A stretch of 64,000 nucleotides of DNA from Calycina herbarum (GCA_001414485.1 LLEY01000008.1:434001-498000), one strand, 5' to 3'; shown: positions 30,905 through 43,400, counted from the first letter of the stretch. Translations and numbers: made by a program. The notes: generated from the letters alone by a model not told the origin.

Positions 30905-33900
30905 GTTTGAAGCTGGGGCTCGTTGACCAGGCTCGAAGCCTGTGTCAATCAAGACATGTTTTAACCGCTACATTATTGATCCTCATTTTTGGAGGTGCTC
31001 TAATAGACTGTTGGCCTCGGCATACGTTGGTAGACTTGGACTGTCCCTTATCGCCAAACTTAGTTCGAAGCTGGATATTGGACATGCCTATAATGGACCA
31101 CACCTATTTTCATTTGTTGTTGTTTTTTTTGCATCCTGCATCTGGGGGTTTTTCCGCCTGTCTGCCTGCTTTTCCATAGATACCCATCCGACCGCCTTGG
31201 AGGACGCACATATATTGTAGTATAGATTGGGAAGACAAAATTGTCCTGTTTTTTTGTTTGTTTATCGGAGGCGCATGAAATTGGAATTGGCGGGGGGTTG
31301 GTTGGAGTGGGGGGAAATTTGGAAAAAAAAAAAGGCCCTCTTGTTCCCCCTTGGCTCGAAAATGATAGAACTTTTTTTGCAAGGAGAACCCTTTTTTTGT
31401 AATTATTCTTTTCCCATTGGCATTCCTCCATCTATTTCCTTGCTTTGTTTTGTTTATGCTAGATATATAGATATGATGGGGGTGATGGGGCTGACCACCA
31501 ATGGAATTGGGCTCCTGGGATATTTTTCTTTTGTTTATTGCTTGTCTTGCATGCGTTTGGCATACTTGGGGGCGTGGAATTTGGGAGTGGGGGGTACATT
31601 TTAGCGTTTTGCGGGTTTTTATCCTCGGCTCTGTTTGGAGAGTCGTGAGATGAAAAGTTTAGTGAGTAGTTTATACCTAATTAGATGAGTTATTGGCTCC
31701 TTTGGGCCTTTGGGTTTGGGTTCGGGTTTTAGTTTGAATGGTCTGGAATTATTTTTTTTGGTTGGGAGACGTGGAAGTTTAGAAATTTTAATTCAAAAGA
31801 AATTCGTCTTCCTTATATTTGGTTTGTTTGTGATTTGAGGTGAGTGGGGAGTTTTCGTTGTATATTTTCTGGAATTGATATGCACAGTGTTTCAAATATA
31901 GAACTAGGCTGTCTGTCGCGACCTTGTCGATTCCAATAGCACAAGTCGCAGCAAGATAAAGATAATGACTATTAACATGGCAGCGACCAAAACTTCCAGC
32001 GAGCCCAACGCTGGCAAGATATCTCAGCAACCCAACCAAAAAGGTACGTGTGATGTGGATTTTGAGAGACTATATGCATGCATGCATGGTCCTTTGCGAT
32101 AGTTTTTGTCGAAATTATGGATATTGGGGAATTGGGGAATTGGGGGGACATACTATTGGATGTTGATGTTGATGTTGATGCTGTTGAGGATTTTCATGGC
32201 TTGGCGGTTTGTTATTAACAAGTAAAACTCTACTAGGAAGCTAGCAAGTTATTTATTTTTATAGTCGCAATTGGTTTACTATTTCTTGGCAATGGAGGGT
32301 ATGAGGTTATGGGAGTAGTAAGTGAGTGAGTGGCCTTCTTTCCTTTGCCCCTTTCTTTTGAAGAAAAAAAAAAAGGCAATGCTAAGATGGTTAAGGTCTA
32401 TCAATATATGGACCAGGGATTAAAACACTTCGTCGCTGAAGTTCCCGCTGAAAACCTCGCGCGGATTCGTATGCTAGGAATGGGAACTCTATTTAAGACG
32501 TTATCCATTCATTCACACCTGTGCCGCACCAGACGGGTTGGTAGTGGATACCGACCGGTTTAAATACTTGGCCTGAATCCTGATCAAGAAATCCACAGGA
32601 GTCACTAATGACTTTTTTCTATTTGTCAGACTATGAATGGGGAGGTTGCTGGGAATAATGGTACGAGAATCATCCCTGTAAATGGTCCTTGTTCATTCAA
32701 TACGAGAAGTGGTCGGCTTTCATTCGGATGCTGTTGAAGCATGAGAGGTTGGGAAATATCGATGCTAGCTGGTATTACAGTTAAGAACGAGGAGGTACGG
32801 AATTTATTGCGAAGCATCGTTGAGAATTCCGAGGCAGCAGCTGGAAGAGTTGTCGTTATATAGATTTTATGACTAACACGTCGTGGATTATGGAAGATGG
32901 AGCCAAAGACTGTGGATGATGAAAATCATGTACCGGGGGGGTGAGGTAGGTATGAAGGAATTCTTTTCTAGTACTTTTCGTCGTAGAAGTACATTGATCG
33001 TAGTTGGGAGAGCGTTATGGATTTGTATTTGCTTTTCTAATAATTGTCAGCTCATCTTGAGAAATGGAACCCCCAGTTTGCGAACCAATTCAGTTCCAAT
33101 GTCTACCGCAAATTGCTTCACTGCTAAAGTAATGTCGATAGGCTGGATCGATTGATACATCCCAAGGTCCACGAGTAGTCAGTCCAACTTAAGCGAGTCC
33201 GAATTTCATTACACTTAAACTCGTAGTAGCAAACTTGGTTTTTTTTCTCAACGCCGTAGAAGTTTGTTTTCATACTGTCACGGTTCTCTTAAGCTCTTCT
33301 GCTATACAAATCGTGGCCGTAGTCGTCTCGAGGGGGTAGAGCTACTCCGATCCATGTCTCCAATATCGCAGTCACTCACCACTTTACTACACACGGAAGT
33401 GGCAGAACCTGACCGAAGTCACGACCTCTATCTTTTGTCAGGGTAACCACTAATAGTATTTCTATCGGACAGGTGGCAATTATGCCACTTGGGACCAAAA
33501 TGGTAGTGGTACTTGTATCAGTTTCCATTATTCAAATTCTACGAGAAGAGGAGAAGATCTAGGTAAAAAATGAGACTTGCAAGAAGACTTGGACTTATAC
33601 AAAAACTCAGAAGTTGTTATTTCTGGCTACTCTACGTTTTTGTGTCTAATTTAATTACTCTAGAACCTCTAAAGATCGTTTGAATCTATCTATAGTAGTA
33701 GTCTATAGTGGTAGGGCGTCCTGATTGATCACTTATAACCTCAGTTCCCGAATCCACTTCTTCACTTTCTCATATTTTCACTTCTACTTTGTTCCTTTCA
33801 CTACATTGGCGTCCTATTCTGTCTCGCATAATCCCTTCCAACACTGACTTTCTATTGTAACTAAATTAAAAGGGAAAAGAAAATAGACGAGTCTAGTAGA

Positions 33901-35388
33901 CGGGGGAAAATGATACTTGCTTCTCGCTTAAATTTTGCCCTGCTCTCCGCTTTTGACATTTAGTTATTAAGAAGTACAGCAGGAAGAGCAAGTAAGGAGA
34001 CACGGATATAATAGAATGGGAATTGGATTCTACGTAGGAATAGAGATTCTACACTGTTTTAGGAAGATAACAAATTTTTTTCGCCCATGCTTCTACGCTT
34101 TAATTTTACTCTCCATTGCTCTATATTCAAGAGTAAGGATATCAAGGAATAAAAATAACGCAAGAGTCGATGGTAATAGCATGATGACGAAACCTTTTTC
34201 TTGAATATGGTAAAGGTAGTCAGTTGGGATTCGGCAAAGGTAGACTAGGTGCTGAATCATTTTCTTAGTGTGAGATGAGTCGCAGCGTTGTCCTCTAGAT
34301 GGCAAGCCATGGTCAAGGGGCGCAGGCTCGTTCAGCTGTGAGAAATTTCAGTTAGACGCGCGCACAATGTCTGAGGGAGCAGTGAGGTTGGGGCTTGAAA
34401 AATGCGGCGAGGCCTGGCAATGGATTGGGGGGTGTGGCGAGTTGAGCGGAAAAGGGAAGGGGCGCCGGTAGAGGAGAGATCACTAAGATGGAAGGCGCGA
34501 TCCACTGTGTCCTGTCGTCAAGACTGAGTGTAGAGTCGAGTGTGGAAAAAAGTAAGGGAAGGAGCGACTGTCGAGGGCAGGCAGTGTGTCGTGCTGAGGT
34601 GTCGCGAGGTGTCGAGAGCGTCGAAGGTGGTGAGGACCGAGGCGTGATGTCAAGAGGGAAGGAGCGAAGCAACGTTGACCTCCTGTCGACGGGACCACAA
34701 CCTTGTGGAGACCGTCCAAAAGCCGTTAGTTGCCATCCTTAGCTTAACTATAAACAACTCCCCTACGGATTCCCATTTCCAAAATTTTCTCAACACCAGA
34801 GCATGAAGGACTGAAATTCCACTCACAGTCTGTAGGTCCTTGACTTCTTAGGTGGTGTTCTGAATGCCCTCATATTGTAAAGGCGTTCTGCGCAACGATT
34901 GCATTGCACTGTATGTACTAATGCCTTCTCGAGGCAATGCCATGCTTCAGTGTTGATATTTTGAGCTGTACCGCTTCTCAGTAATCCGGAACTGGACGAA
35001 GGATATCGTGACTAACATATGCTCAGCTATGAAGATTCAACCTTGACCGTGATTAGTCCTTGGAAGCAAGACGTCCTTCGTGGCACCCTCGTCATCTGCG
35101 TCCCTGGGTCGAACAATTTCTGCGTTTCATTTCCTTCCGTTTCATCCACTGACTTCTCTCCTTGTCCCTTCACACCCTGAGAGAGGCTCTGACTACGAGT
35201 ATTCCCTCCAATTACTGCTTCAATCCGGTGCTGAGAGGTAAACAGTAAAGTGTTCCTTCCAAGAAGTGGTAGCACACCGCAAGGTGTGTGGCTGGATCTC
35301 TCTGTTGAACTGATTCCATGTCAGGGAAGAATTTGGGTCGTATAGATTTGAATACCTAGAAAATATTACGGACCGCACATATGGTAAA
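30905..35388. other. Intergenic 4.5 kb, no firm gene
   Basis: The first kilobase is G/T-rich 3' flank with homopolymer runs. A possible short first exon lies at 31965-32043 (see findings). Other frames (32330-32563, 32626-32817, 34016-34204, 34352-34742, 35027-35275) have no recognisable motif and overlap counterparts on the other strand. Simple repeats (CATG runs near 32075; GATGTT near 32159-32187) are present. Confidence 0.5.
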
Positions 35389-35390
35389 TA

Positions 35391-35866
35391 CAGCGGGGGT
35401 TCGCAGATATTCGTACGTTCTCTTTTTTACACCTAAAATCACTGAAAGTCACCTTGTTTAAAACTCTACTGTAAAATAAAGCCTAACTATTTTTTGAAAG
35501 TTTTTAAACATATCTCTAGAAAATTAAGATATCTTTACTTTATACTGTTAGTTTTTCTTCTAAGCTAAACTAATCTTGATTTATTTAGGTTATAGTAAGA
35601 GGTGTCTAGAAAGTTACTAAATTTTACTTGATTTTAGTATAATCTGGTGTTTTCCTAACTCTTCCTACTTTTGCTCTATTATAACTTAAGACCTAGTATA
35701 TATTTAGTATATTTGTCTTTAAAGACTACTATTTAAATGCTCGAAGTAATCTTAGTTCTTAGTCTTAGATATTGTTTAAATATAAAGATAAATATATAAA
35801 ACGTCTTTCTTAAGATGACTTTTGGTGTAAAAAGGGGACCGTACGAATATCTGCGAACCCCCGCTG
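35391..35866. mobile_element. Intact pogo-type MITE (family A), 476 bp
   Basis: The terminal inverted repeats of roughly 48 bases begin CAGCGGGGGTTCGCAGATAT and run through the TACG...TTTTTACACC block. TA flanks are at 35389-35390 and 35867-35868. There is no coding capacity. It is the undisturbed counterpart of the broken copy at 16675-21138, which allowed the rearrangement there to be read. It is moderately AT-rich. Confidence 0.9.
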
Positions 35867-35868
35867 TA

Positions 35869-37618
35869 GCCTCCATGGGAGCCTTTGTGTGATACCCAGA
35901 AGAGCTATTAATACTGGAAGCAAAGTTTTCAAGATACTCTCATACACCCACGAGCCTTTTCCCAAGGTATTCGATCCTCACTCCGATACAGCACCCACAC
36001 TTTGGATTCCTATGCGCATCGGAGAAAGAAGGACAAGTCCCTTGTAATGTCACAAATCCACGAAGCGTGCTTTAAATACTTCTCCTAGCCTCAATTAGAG
36101 AAGGGGAAAAGAAAGTGTCAAAACATGGATATGTTATGGGGTTCGTCGAATGAAAAAATATATTATATACATGGGGAAGCAAGCATGTCATAAACTGCTC
36201 AGTGCTGAAATGAGGTCTCCAAACGTTATCGCAAACTCCTTTGGCTTTTTTTTTTCAGTCCTGGATCTCTCGTATACGTCCGATGTTTTCAGTTGTCGCA
36301 GCTATTTGAGACAACTTAATACAACACCGACGAACGGATATCCGACCCCAGCAATTCCAAAGTATGATGATCAATTTAGGCTTTTGGATAATACTACACC
36401 ATAAATTCTAGTACATCTCTCTTTTTCCAGGTGCGTGGGAAAACAATTTGGTATAGCTTTTAGGTGTTATTAGAGATAAGGCAAAGTGGATTCGCGAAAA
36501 TGAGACCTAAACGAAGCAATAGCGTCAGTGGTTACCTTTTTACTTGCAAGAAACACCGAAACAGAGGCAAAAATAGGACTTTGGGTAGTTAGTATGTAAG
36601 AAGGCCCTGTAAAGCTCGTTTGGGTCAGAATTGAATCACTGAACAAGGACGAAGGGACGAAGGGTATTGACAACGCTACCCCCCGATTCCCCCGTATCGG
36701 CACAGCATCAGTTCCCATCTTTTCGTTGTCATATTTCATTACATGAGACCACAAAGCAAAAGGCCATCATATTAGCAGCTCCAGATCGTATATATTATTT
36801 GCATGTAAGTTTGGAGAAATAGAGGGGGAGTTGCTTAACTTGAAGCAAGCCTTGTTGCAAAACCATTAAACCTCTTTCCAATCTTTGGAAAATCCAGAAT
36901 TTCCAACACTCACTGGTTAGCTCTCGCCCTACACTCATAGAGTCACCTAATCTGGGAGACGACAGAGAAGAAGTACGAGGAAGATCATTACAGCATCACC
37001 AGTTAAAAGTTCAGAAGTCACAACAACAAAAATCAGAGCTCAATATCATTCATTCCTCCCTCAATGCAAATTAAATATTCACATCTTCCTCTTCCTCCGA
37101 AGGAAAATTGTAAAAAAAAGAACCCACTCTGAAAATAAATACTTCAACAAAAGTTTTCTCCACTTCAACCCACTTCCTCAACCCCTCTCATCATCAATCA
37201 TCAAAAAGGGTAACCCGAGGCAAAGCGAACCCAATATCCAGTGCTTTTCCCCCATGTGCTATCCTATCAAATCAATTGTCCGGTTCTCCTTTCACTCCCA
37301 CCAAATTCAAAACCCCCCTGGATATTGCTCAACAGTCGTAATGTAGTGTGGAGGTTGCTAAGCCAGTAGCATGCAAAAAAGAGGTGAAATAATACACTCA
37401 GAATGGTTGTGCGAGTATGTGCGTGTAGTATGTATCGTGAGATATCTTCATTAAACGCCTTTTTTGAGAACCCTTTCGCTCATCTAATTTTGTGACGGAG
37501 AAGGAAAAAAATCAAAAGTTTCTTCAAAAAGTTTCAGACTCCTCGCTATTATTAGTTGCTATCGTGCCAAATGTGTCTAAATTTTGTTAGTTTTGCCCGA
37601 CGTGACCTGGGAAAGGAA
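35869..37618. other. Intergenic, no supported gene
   Basis: Spacer and 3' flank of the large - strand gene. An 84-codon + strand frame at 36150 and a 94-codon - strand frame at 36470 lack motifs. The region is rich in short A and T runs. Confidence 0.5.
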
Positions 37619-40600
37619 CTATTTACCTCTATTTTTGTTTCTGCGGATGACTGTTTCATCTCGATTCAAGCCTTCACCGCTCTTCGATGCACTACTCATG
37701 CTTCTTGGGCCGGTGGGCTTTCTAGTTGGCACACCAGTCATAGTACCAGAAAGTTTTCTAGCTGCCGATCTTGGGGAACCACCAGGTTGGTAATCATCGT
37801 AACTGGATTCAGCTTGTAAATGTTCACGGCTTAGCGGGCTTGGCTTCTGAAGCTTGTTTGCTCGAATCTTGGGTGGGTGTTCAGGAGAAATGGGTTCCTT
37901 GGGTGGACGAGCAGGAGCCTGGTTGGAGGCCGAAGCATTCGAGTAGCCACCATCTGAAATAGGAGATAGATTTCCAGCAGTGTTGTTGGTTCCAGTGCTG
38001 TAGCGGTTGGTCTGCTGAGCCGGTAGGCGGTTGACACTTGTTGACGAACCCCAATCTAGAGATTTTGGAGAGGTAGGTTGGTCAAAGAATGGAGCTTGGG
38101 ATTCCAAGGCAGTTTGATATCTATGAGTTGGGCCAGGACGTGGCTGGGGATGTTGAAGGTTCAAAGAATTGCGATGAGCCTTGTACTTGGGATCTTCAGG
38201 AGGTAGCAATGATGGAGGCTCATTCTCGTCATAATGTTGCATTTGCTCTTCAGAAAATCCAGAGTGAAGTTTGTCTTGTTCAAATTGATCATGCTCTGGA
38301 TAATTGCCGAGATCTGAGCCAGATCTTGAAGGGGGTGTGTACTCTTCCTTTCTGCCACTACTACGTCCGCTGCTTCGGAATCCTCGCAACACAGTTGAAG
38401 CCGTCGTTTCTGACCACCTTGAAACCTTAGGGATCCAGCCAGAAGAGCTACTTGACTTGTGTTTCTTGCTCTTGTCAGTTCTTGGCGTGTTTTCGTTGCT
38501 CAAAGAAGCCTGGGGAATGTTCTGTTGAGGTGGAGTGTCGAGAGGAGCAGAGGCGCCCCGAGGAAAATCTTGAGTGGGGGTTTGCAAACGTTCATCGTCC
38601 TCATAATGAGTACTAAGAGCTGCTTGCTCGCGTGGTTCTTGCTCAGGTGAGACTGGCTCTTCTTCGTCGCCTTCTGGCACGGTGCTGATGCGGTGATCTG
38701 AAAACTTCCGGCCATCAAAACCTCTTGCTGCACTAGGTCCTCTTGACTGTGGAATAGAAAGATGTCCGGACTGGCTTGCGTGACTAGCAGTGGATGTACC
38801 GGCATTGCCCTCGGGTTCATAACCACGGTCTTGCTCGTAATTGCCTTCTTGGTGTAGATCACTGTAGGTGTCCCCCTCGTGCATTTCGTTCTTCAAGCCT
38901 TGGGCTGCCTTGAGTCCTTCCACTTCTCCCAACAGGGTGACAAGCATTTCCTCAATCTTGCCAAGGTCATTGGAGCTACGCATGCTGAGTCCTTTGAGTG
39001 CTCTTCGGAACACATTCTTCTTCTTGTTGGGAATATCATCATACATCTCATCTTGAGACCCTTGTCGGAGAGAACGCGCAGCACTTGGCGGAAGAGGCCT
39101 TGGTCCATTGATAGCCTTCTGAACCGTCTTCTCAGTATTGGCCTGAACTTCCGTAATGATAACATCTTCGGTATCAGCCAGCAGACGCTTCATATCTTCA
39201 AACGAATTTCGCATTTCTGCGGCGGAACGAACGAGCGTAACAAGTATCTCTGTATCGCGTGCGCTGCGTTGCGCATCACGTACAGTGAGATGGTCCATCA
39301 AAGCGACAATATCCTTGGATTGAATTCGGTCCATTCCATTGCCGGTTGCACTATCATAAATTGGCGATCCCATACCGTGGGACATGCCACTGGTGTGTCG
39401 AGTGTGGCCTGGCGTATAAAATGGGTCTCCTGCATCAGCTAGACCGCCTCTTTCTTCATCGAGGAAACCAACATTTTTACCTCTTTGTTCCGGAGTGAAA
39501 GCCCCTGGCGAACGAGCATTGGGGGCAGAAGACATGTAACCTTCATCCTTGGGCAGCACTCCGGGACTTTGATAACCCATCTTAGGATTGTTGTATTGGT
39601 GACCACTTTGGAAGCTTGATTGGTGCATCAAATTTGCGTCCAGTGGGCCTCCAATTGCAGCAATTGGACTGGTGCCTTCGTACGGGTTGGTTACGAGAGT
39701 ATCCCGCTTCCGCTCTCCTGAAGTTCTCTGCCATTCTTCGTCGTGGTCATGGCTGGTTTCTCTGCTGTGGTTGTGGTGTACAACAGCCGCCGCACCTCCC
39801 ATACCAACCGCAGCGCCGAGAAGAGCAGCTTCAGCAGCTTTGAGATTGGCATCTGATTTTCGAGAGTGAGGTGACATTCTGGCATCGAGTCTTGTAGGCG
39901 TTGCATGACCTGGCCCATTGATGATGGATGGGTTTGTGGTCACATCGGACATGTCATCACCATAGCCAAGCTCTGGTTCAGGGTTATTGAAATCTGGAAT
40001 ACCGCTCGCGCCCATTTGTACTTGTTCATGACTACTTGCCTCGCTCATTCCGGAGACTATGCTCTGGCGTGGAGAGGGAATTTGACCTTGCCCTTCTAAT
40101 GCTCGCTCTTTGAATGATTTGTGCAAGGGAGCACCGGAATCATCACCGCGTTGTTGATAATGAATTTCGTCGGCATCGCTCTTTTGATTGCGGTTTCTGA
40201 GAACTGCTGCTGCTGCAGCAGAAGCAATTCCCTTTTCGGCTGTATGTGGGCTCGAGTATCTCGGCATGGTAATTTTTCGTCCTTGGTCGTCAAGTTCGTA
40301 TTCAGAATATTTGGTCGGGCTGTTTTGTCGACTTGACGCCCGGTCGGAGCCGTCGTCCTCTTGATCCCTACTCAAGTCCTTTTTGGTTGGGCTGCTTGTA
40401 AAGTGCCTCTCAGAGCCATCCTCATAAGATGCGTATGATCCTCTTCGGTCGTATTTGCCATTGTTTCCCGAATACCCAGATACACCGCTTGTAAGATCGG
40501 AAGCGTTAACCAAAGATGCTACCGCAGACTCAACTGCAACAGGGGTGTGCACGTATTCTGCATTTTGCGCCACGCCACGAACATTCTGACCAGTTGCAAC

Positions 40601-43084
40601 ACGGGAGTCAGAGCGGTAGCTTTCCGAATCCATATCGCGATTGCGATCGTTCTCCTGGTGTTGCTCCTCCCAATACTCGCCATCTTGTGTGAGCTCGGAA
40701 TCGGTAAGGCCGCCTTGTCGAACTTCTTGAAAGTCGTGGGGATTATGATGAACATTGCCCAAAGAGTCCATTGACCTCATGGATTTTCCAGGTGATGTTT
40801 GATGAACAGATTTGTTCAATGAAGAATATGATCCCGTACTGTGTGTCAATCTGGACGATCGTTGTTGTTCGGGCTCGCCTTCTGTGTAGCCAGAAACGCT
40901 TTGAATGGGGCTCAGTCCACGTCTCTCATGGCCATATGGAACATAGTGTAGCGGTGGTGGTACTTCCTGGGTATTTTGATAATAACTTGGTTGGTCATCA
41001 TCCTCGAGGAGTTCAGAATCTTCATGATCGTCATCATGATGTTGATATGCAGCCATGCCAGCAGCTCCAAGAGCAGCCCCTGCCATTCCAGCGCCGATAG
41101 CCCTTGAGTGACCAGTGCTTCGTTCTTCGACGTAAGAATGCTCGTCTTCGGGTGAGCTATGCATTAGAACCTTGCGACCATGTTCGTCCAACTCGTACTC
41201 CTCACTTCGCAGTTGTTGTTCACTGTGTTCACTGTGCAGGCTGAGATTTCCACGAGAATAGTTTGAGTGTTGAGTACCCAAGCCTTGCTGTAAAGCGATA
41301 GGTGTTCTTGTTGGTGTTCTTGAAGCTGTGGAAGCAATCCCGCGAGATACTTCTTGAATTTGCATAGGTCGGTGTTCCAAACTTGCTGAGTGTGGTCTTT
41401 CGGTCTCTGCTGACAATATTGAACTTCTGGTGATTTCAGAGGGATTGATTTCGCTCATGAGAGGCATTGGCGGAGCAAGTTCTCGTTCTCGTTCTTCGTA
41501 GCTCTCAGCTGCACTATCAGTCCGGCTATGACTCTTGGTCCTCCTACGACGGCGCTCTTTCTTCTCGCTGTTGACCGATTCCTGAGATTGGTGTTTGTGC
41601 AATGCTGCAGTGGTAAGAGCGCCAACTCCAGCACCAATTGCTGCACTTTCAATACCACGATTACGGTCATGGATTCGCTTCTTTCGCACCCGCTCGCCGT
41701 CCTGTATGGCAGTCTCTTCTGATGAGCCTCGCTCAAAGCTTCGGGGCGAGTCTTCCGACTTGACGCGATCGATATTTTTATCCTTGCGACCTTTCATGGA
41801 ATTTCCTGATAGCACCTCCTCGTCGTTGAGTGTGACTTTTGGTCTTGCTGAAAGGTCCGTAGCACTTTCATGTTCAGACCTTGAATCTCGAGAAAGGCCA
41901 GAGACGCCACTACCAGACGTGAGCGAGCCTCTTCTATCACGGTCATGGTGCGTGGTCCTCTTGCTCTGCTCTCGCTTCAATGCGGTCAACTCAGGCAATA
42001 TTAATCGGCGAATGGCGTCCTCCACAGTTTCAAGCAGCTTTGGGTTGTTAATTGAGGATTTTGAGGTTCCGGACCTAAATGAATATGCATCGCCTGATTT
42101 ACCGCTAACATGGGAAGTGAGCAGACTTGAATCTGCACCAGAAACAAGCGACTCCTCGTGATGACTCCGACTCGACCTCCTTCTGGGAGACTTGACGCCT
42201 TCTAAATGTTCTCCACTCACACTACGGCTCCTACTGCGATGTTTGCGTCGGCGCTCAGATTTTTCACCTCGAACCTTCTCGGCTGCCTTTTGTACGACAA
42301 TTCTTTCCCGACTAAGACTTCGACTGCGTCGGCGTGAAGGGGTTCTTAACTTGTCCGCCACGGCACCAGCCGCCAGACCAGCGCCGGCTCCTACTGCCAA
42401 TGCCTCCCCCCTCGACAGGCTTCGACTACGCTTTCGTTGTGGTGACCGAGATTTTCCATCGAGAAAACTATCGGCAGGCATCGACGAGATATCGGAGGCG
42501 TTTTGTTGTACATATCTTGAGCTCGATTCGCCGGTTGGGATCAACGGGCTTCCGTGGCGTCTCGGCATGATTTCCACTTCAATTGGTCCACCGCCTCGTG
42601 AGGTGACGTTCGATTCCTCGGTTGCTGAGCGATAAGAGTGTAGACTGTTGTCATCGCCTTCTCCGTCGGCGGATTTGTCGTCTCTGACGTTGGGCGACAG
42701 CTGAATTCGTTTGGTGTAGGATGGTTTTCGTGTGCCTTTTCGCTCTGTGATCTGTATGTGGTCGTTCGTCGATCGGCCTTTGCTTTTGGAAGATGGTGTG
42801 ACCTTGACTCTGACGGAGGGTCTGCGAGATTCCGACTTGCCCTCTTTTCCGCCCTCAAAGTATTCAATTAAAAGCGAGGTCTGCGACTTATTCGAGGACA
42901 GGTTGCCTAGGCCGTCCTTGCCGCCCTTCTTCCGTCGAGTCGCAATGGTGACGGGGCTGCCGTCTTCGGGCAATGTGTACTGGCTCTTCTCGGTGATTCT
43001 GGAGCCTATTTCGCTGCCGCCGTTGGTGGTGTCGGTTTCGGTGGGTGCTGGGAGGGGAGGAGCTTTGCGGCCCTCGATACCCAT
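37619..43084 (-). CDS. Giant disordered RS-rich conserved-looking fungal protein
   Basis: This is an uninterrupted 1821-residue frame from ATG 43084 to TAG 37619, far too long to be chance. It is mostly disordered and charged, with several tracts visible. RS-rich segments at about residues 205-320 (SRSPQRKRSRSLSRG and similar) enclose an Ala/Gly run (ALAVGAGAGLAAGAVADK). More Ala/Gly islands appear near 495-510, 660-680 and 1095-1115. A repeated motif YELD-(E/D)-(H/Q)-GRK occurs near 630 and 930. A conserved-looking helical region at about 1250-1310 (DIVALMDHLTVRDAQRSARD, then VTLVRSAAEMRNSFEDMKRL) is followed by NVFRRALKGLSMRSSND near 1355. The C-terminal part has SSGWIPKVSRWSETTASTVL. There are no membrane segments. 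I do not know its function. The alternating charge and Ala/Gly islands recall scaffold proteins of septal pores or the cortex, which is speculation. Confidence 0.88.
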   Translation of the reverse strand: MGIEGRKAPPLPAPTETDTTNGGSEIGSRITEKSQYTLPEDGSPVTIATRRKKGGKDGLGNLSSNKSQTSLLIEYFEGGKEGKSESRRPSVRVKVTPSSKSKGRSTNDHIQITERKGTRKPSYTKRIQLSPNVRDDKSADGEGDDNSLHSYRSATEESNVTSRGGGPIEVEIMPRRHGSPLIPTGESSSRYVQQNASDISSMPADSFLDGKSRSPQRKRSRSLSRGEALAVGAGAGLAAGAVADKLRTPSRRRSRSLSRERIVVQKAAEKVRGEKSERRRKHRSRSRSVSGEHLEGVKSPRRRSSRSHHEESLVSGADSSLLTSHVSGKSGDAYSFRSGTSKSSINNPKLLETVEDAIRRLILPELTALKREQSKRTTHHDRDRRGSLTSGSGVSGLSRDSRSEHESATDLSARPKVTLNDEEVLSGNSMKGRKDKNIDRVKSEDSPRSFERGSSEETAIQDGERVRKKRIHDRNRGIESAAIGAGVGALTTAALHKHQSQESVNSEKKERRRRRTKSHSRTDSAAESYEERERELAPPMPLMSEINPSEITRSSILSAETERPHSASLEHRPMQIQEVSRGIASTASRTPTRTPIALQQGLGTQHSNYSRGNLSLHSEHSEQQLRSEEYELDEHGRKVLMHSSPEDEHSYVEERSTGHSRAIGAGMAGAALGAAGMAAYQHHDDDHEDSELLEDDDQPSYYQNTQEVPPPLHYVPYGHERRGLSPIQSVSGYTEGEPEQQRSSRLTHSTGSYSSLNKSVHQTSPGKSMRSMDSLGNVHHNPHDFQEVRQGGLTDSELTQDGEYWEEQHQENDRNRDMDSESYRSDSRVATGQNVRGVAQNAEYVHTPVAVESAVASLVNASDLTSGVSGYSGNNGKYDRRGSYASYEDGSERHFTSSPTKKDLSRDQEDDGSDRASSRQNSPTKYSEYELDDQGRKITMPRYSSPHTAEKGIASAAAAAVLRNRNQKSDADEIHYQQRGDDSGAPLHKSFKERALEGQGQIPSPRQSIVSGMSEASSHEQVQMGASGIPDFNNPEPELGYGDDMSDVTTNPSIINGPGHATPTRLDARMSPHSRKSDANLKAAEAALLGAAVGMGGAAAVVHHNHSRETSHDHDEEWQRTSGERKRDTLVTNPYEGTSPIAAIGGPLDANLMHQSSFQSGHQYNNPKMGYQSPGVLPKDEGYMSSAPNARSPGAFTPEQRGKNVGFLDEERGGLADAGDPFYTPGHTRHTSGMSHGMGSPIYDSATGNGMDRIQSKDIVALMDHLTVRDAQRSARDTEILVTLVRSAAEMRNSFEDMKRLLADTEDVIITEVQANTEKTVQKAINGPRPLPPSAARSLRQGSQDEMYDDIPNKKKNVFRRALKGLSMRSSNDLGKIEEMLVTLLGEVEGLKAAQGLKNEMHEGDTYSDLHQEGNYEQDRGYEPEGNAGTSTASHASQSGHLSIPQSRGPSAARGFDGRKFSDHRISTVPEGDEEEPVSPEQEPREQAALSTHYEDDERLQTPTQDFPRGASAPLDTPPQQNIPQASLSNENTPRTDKSKKHKSSSSSGWIPKVSRWSETTASTVLRGFRSSGRSSGRKEEYTPPSRSGSDLGNYPEHDQFEQDKLHSGFSEEQMQHYDENEPPSLLPPEDPKYKAHRNSLNLQHPQPRPGPTHRYQTALESQAPFFDQPTSPKSLDWGSSTSVNRLPAQQTNRYSTGTNNTAGNLSPISDGGYSNASASNQAPARPPKEPISPEHPPKIRANKLQKPSPLSREHLQAESSYDDYQPGGSPRSAARKLSGTMTGVPTRKPTGPRSMSSASKSGEGLNRDETVIRRNKNRGK

Positions 43085-43136
43085 CCTGACAATGCGAGAG
43101 AGAAAGGAAAATGAGGTTTAGAGATGCATCAGGGGT

Positions 43137-43185
43137 GGGGTCGACGTTGGGGTCGACGTTGGGGTCGCAGTCGCAGTCGCAGTCA
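43137..43185. repeat. Tandem repeats GGGGTCGACGTT and CGCAGT
   Basis: Two exact copies of the 12-base unit GGGGTCGACGTT run into a third that continues as CGCAGT repeats. The repeat lies about 50 bases upstream of the giant gene's ATG, so it may be transcribed in its leader. Confidence 0.85.
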
Positions 43186-43400
43186 CAGGCGCGGTTCGTA
43201 CTTCTTTTGGAGGAGGCTGGAGAGCTTGGATTTGCGAGCAGGTCGGTCGTCCGAGCCCCAGCAACGATGCCGACGACCTTGGATTCGCCGGGCGTGCTGC
43301 TCTTGGTGGCACAAGCTGCTGCAGAAGAAAATAACAAATTGCTGGAAGAGAAGCAGGACACCCTTCAGCTGGTGGTGGTGTTTTTGGGTGTGCAGAGAAG

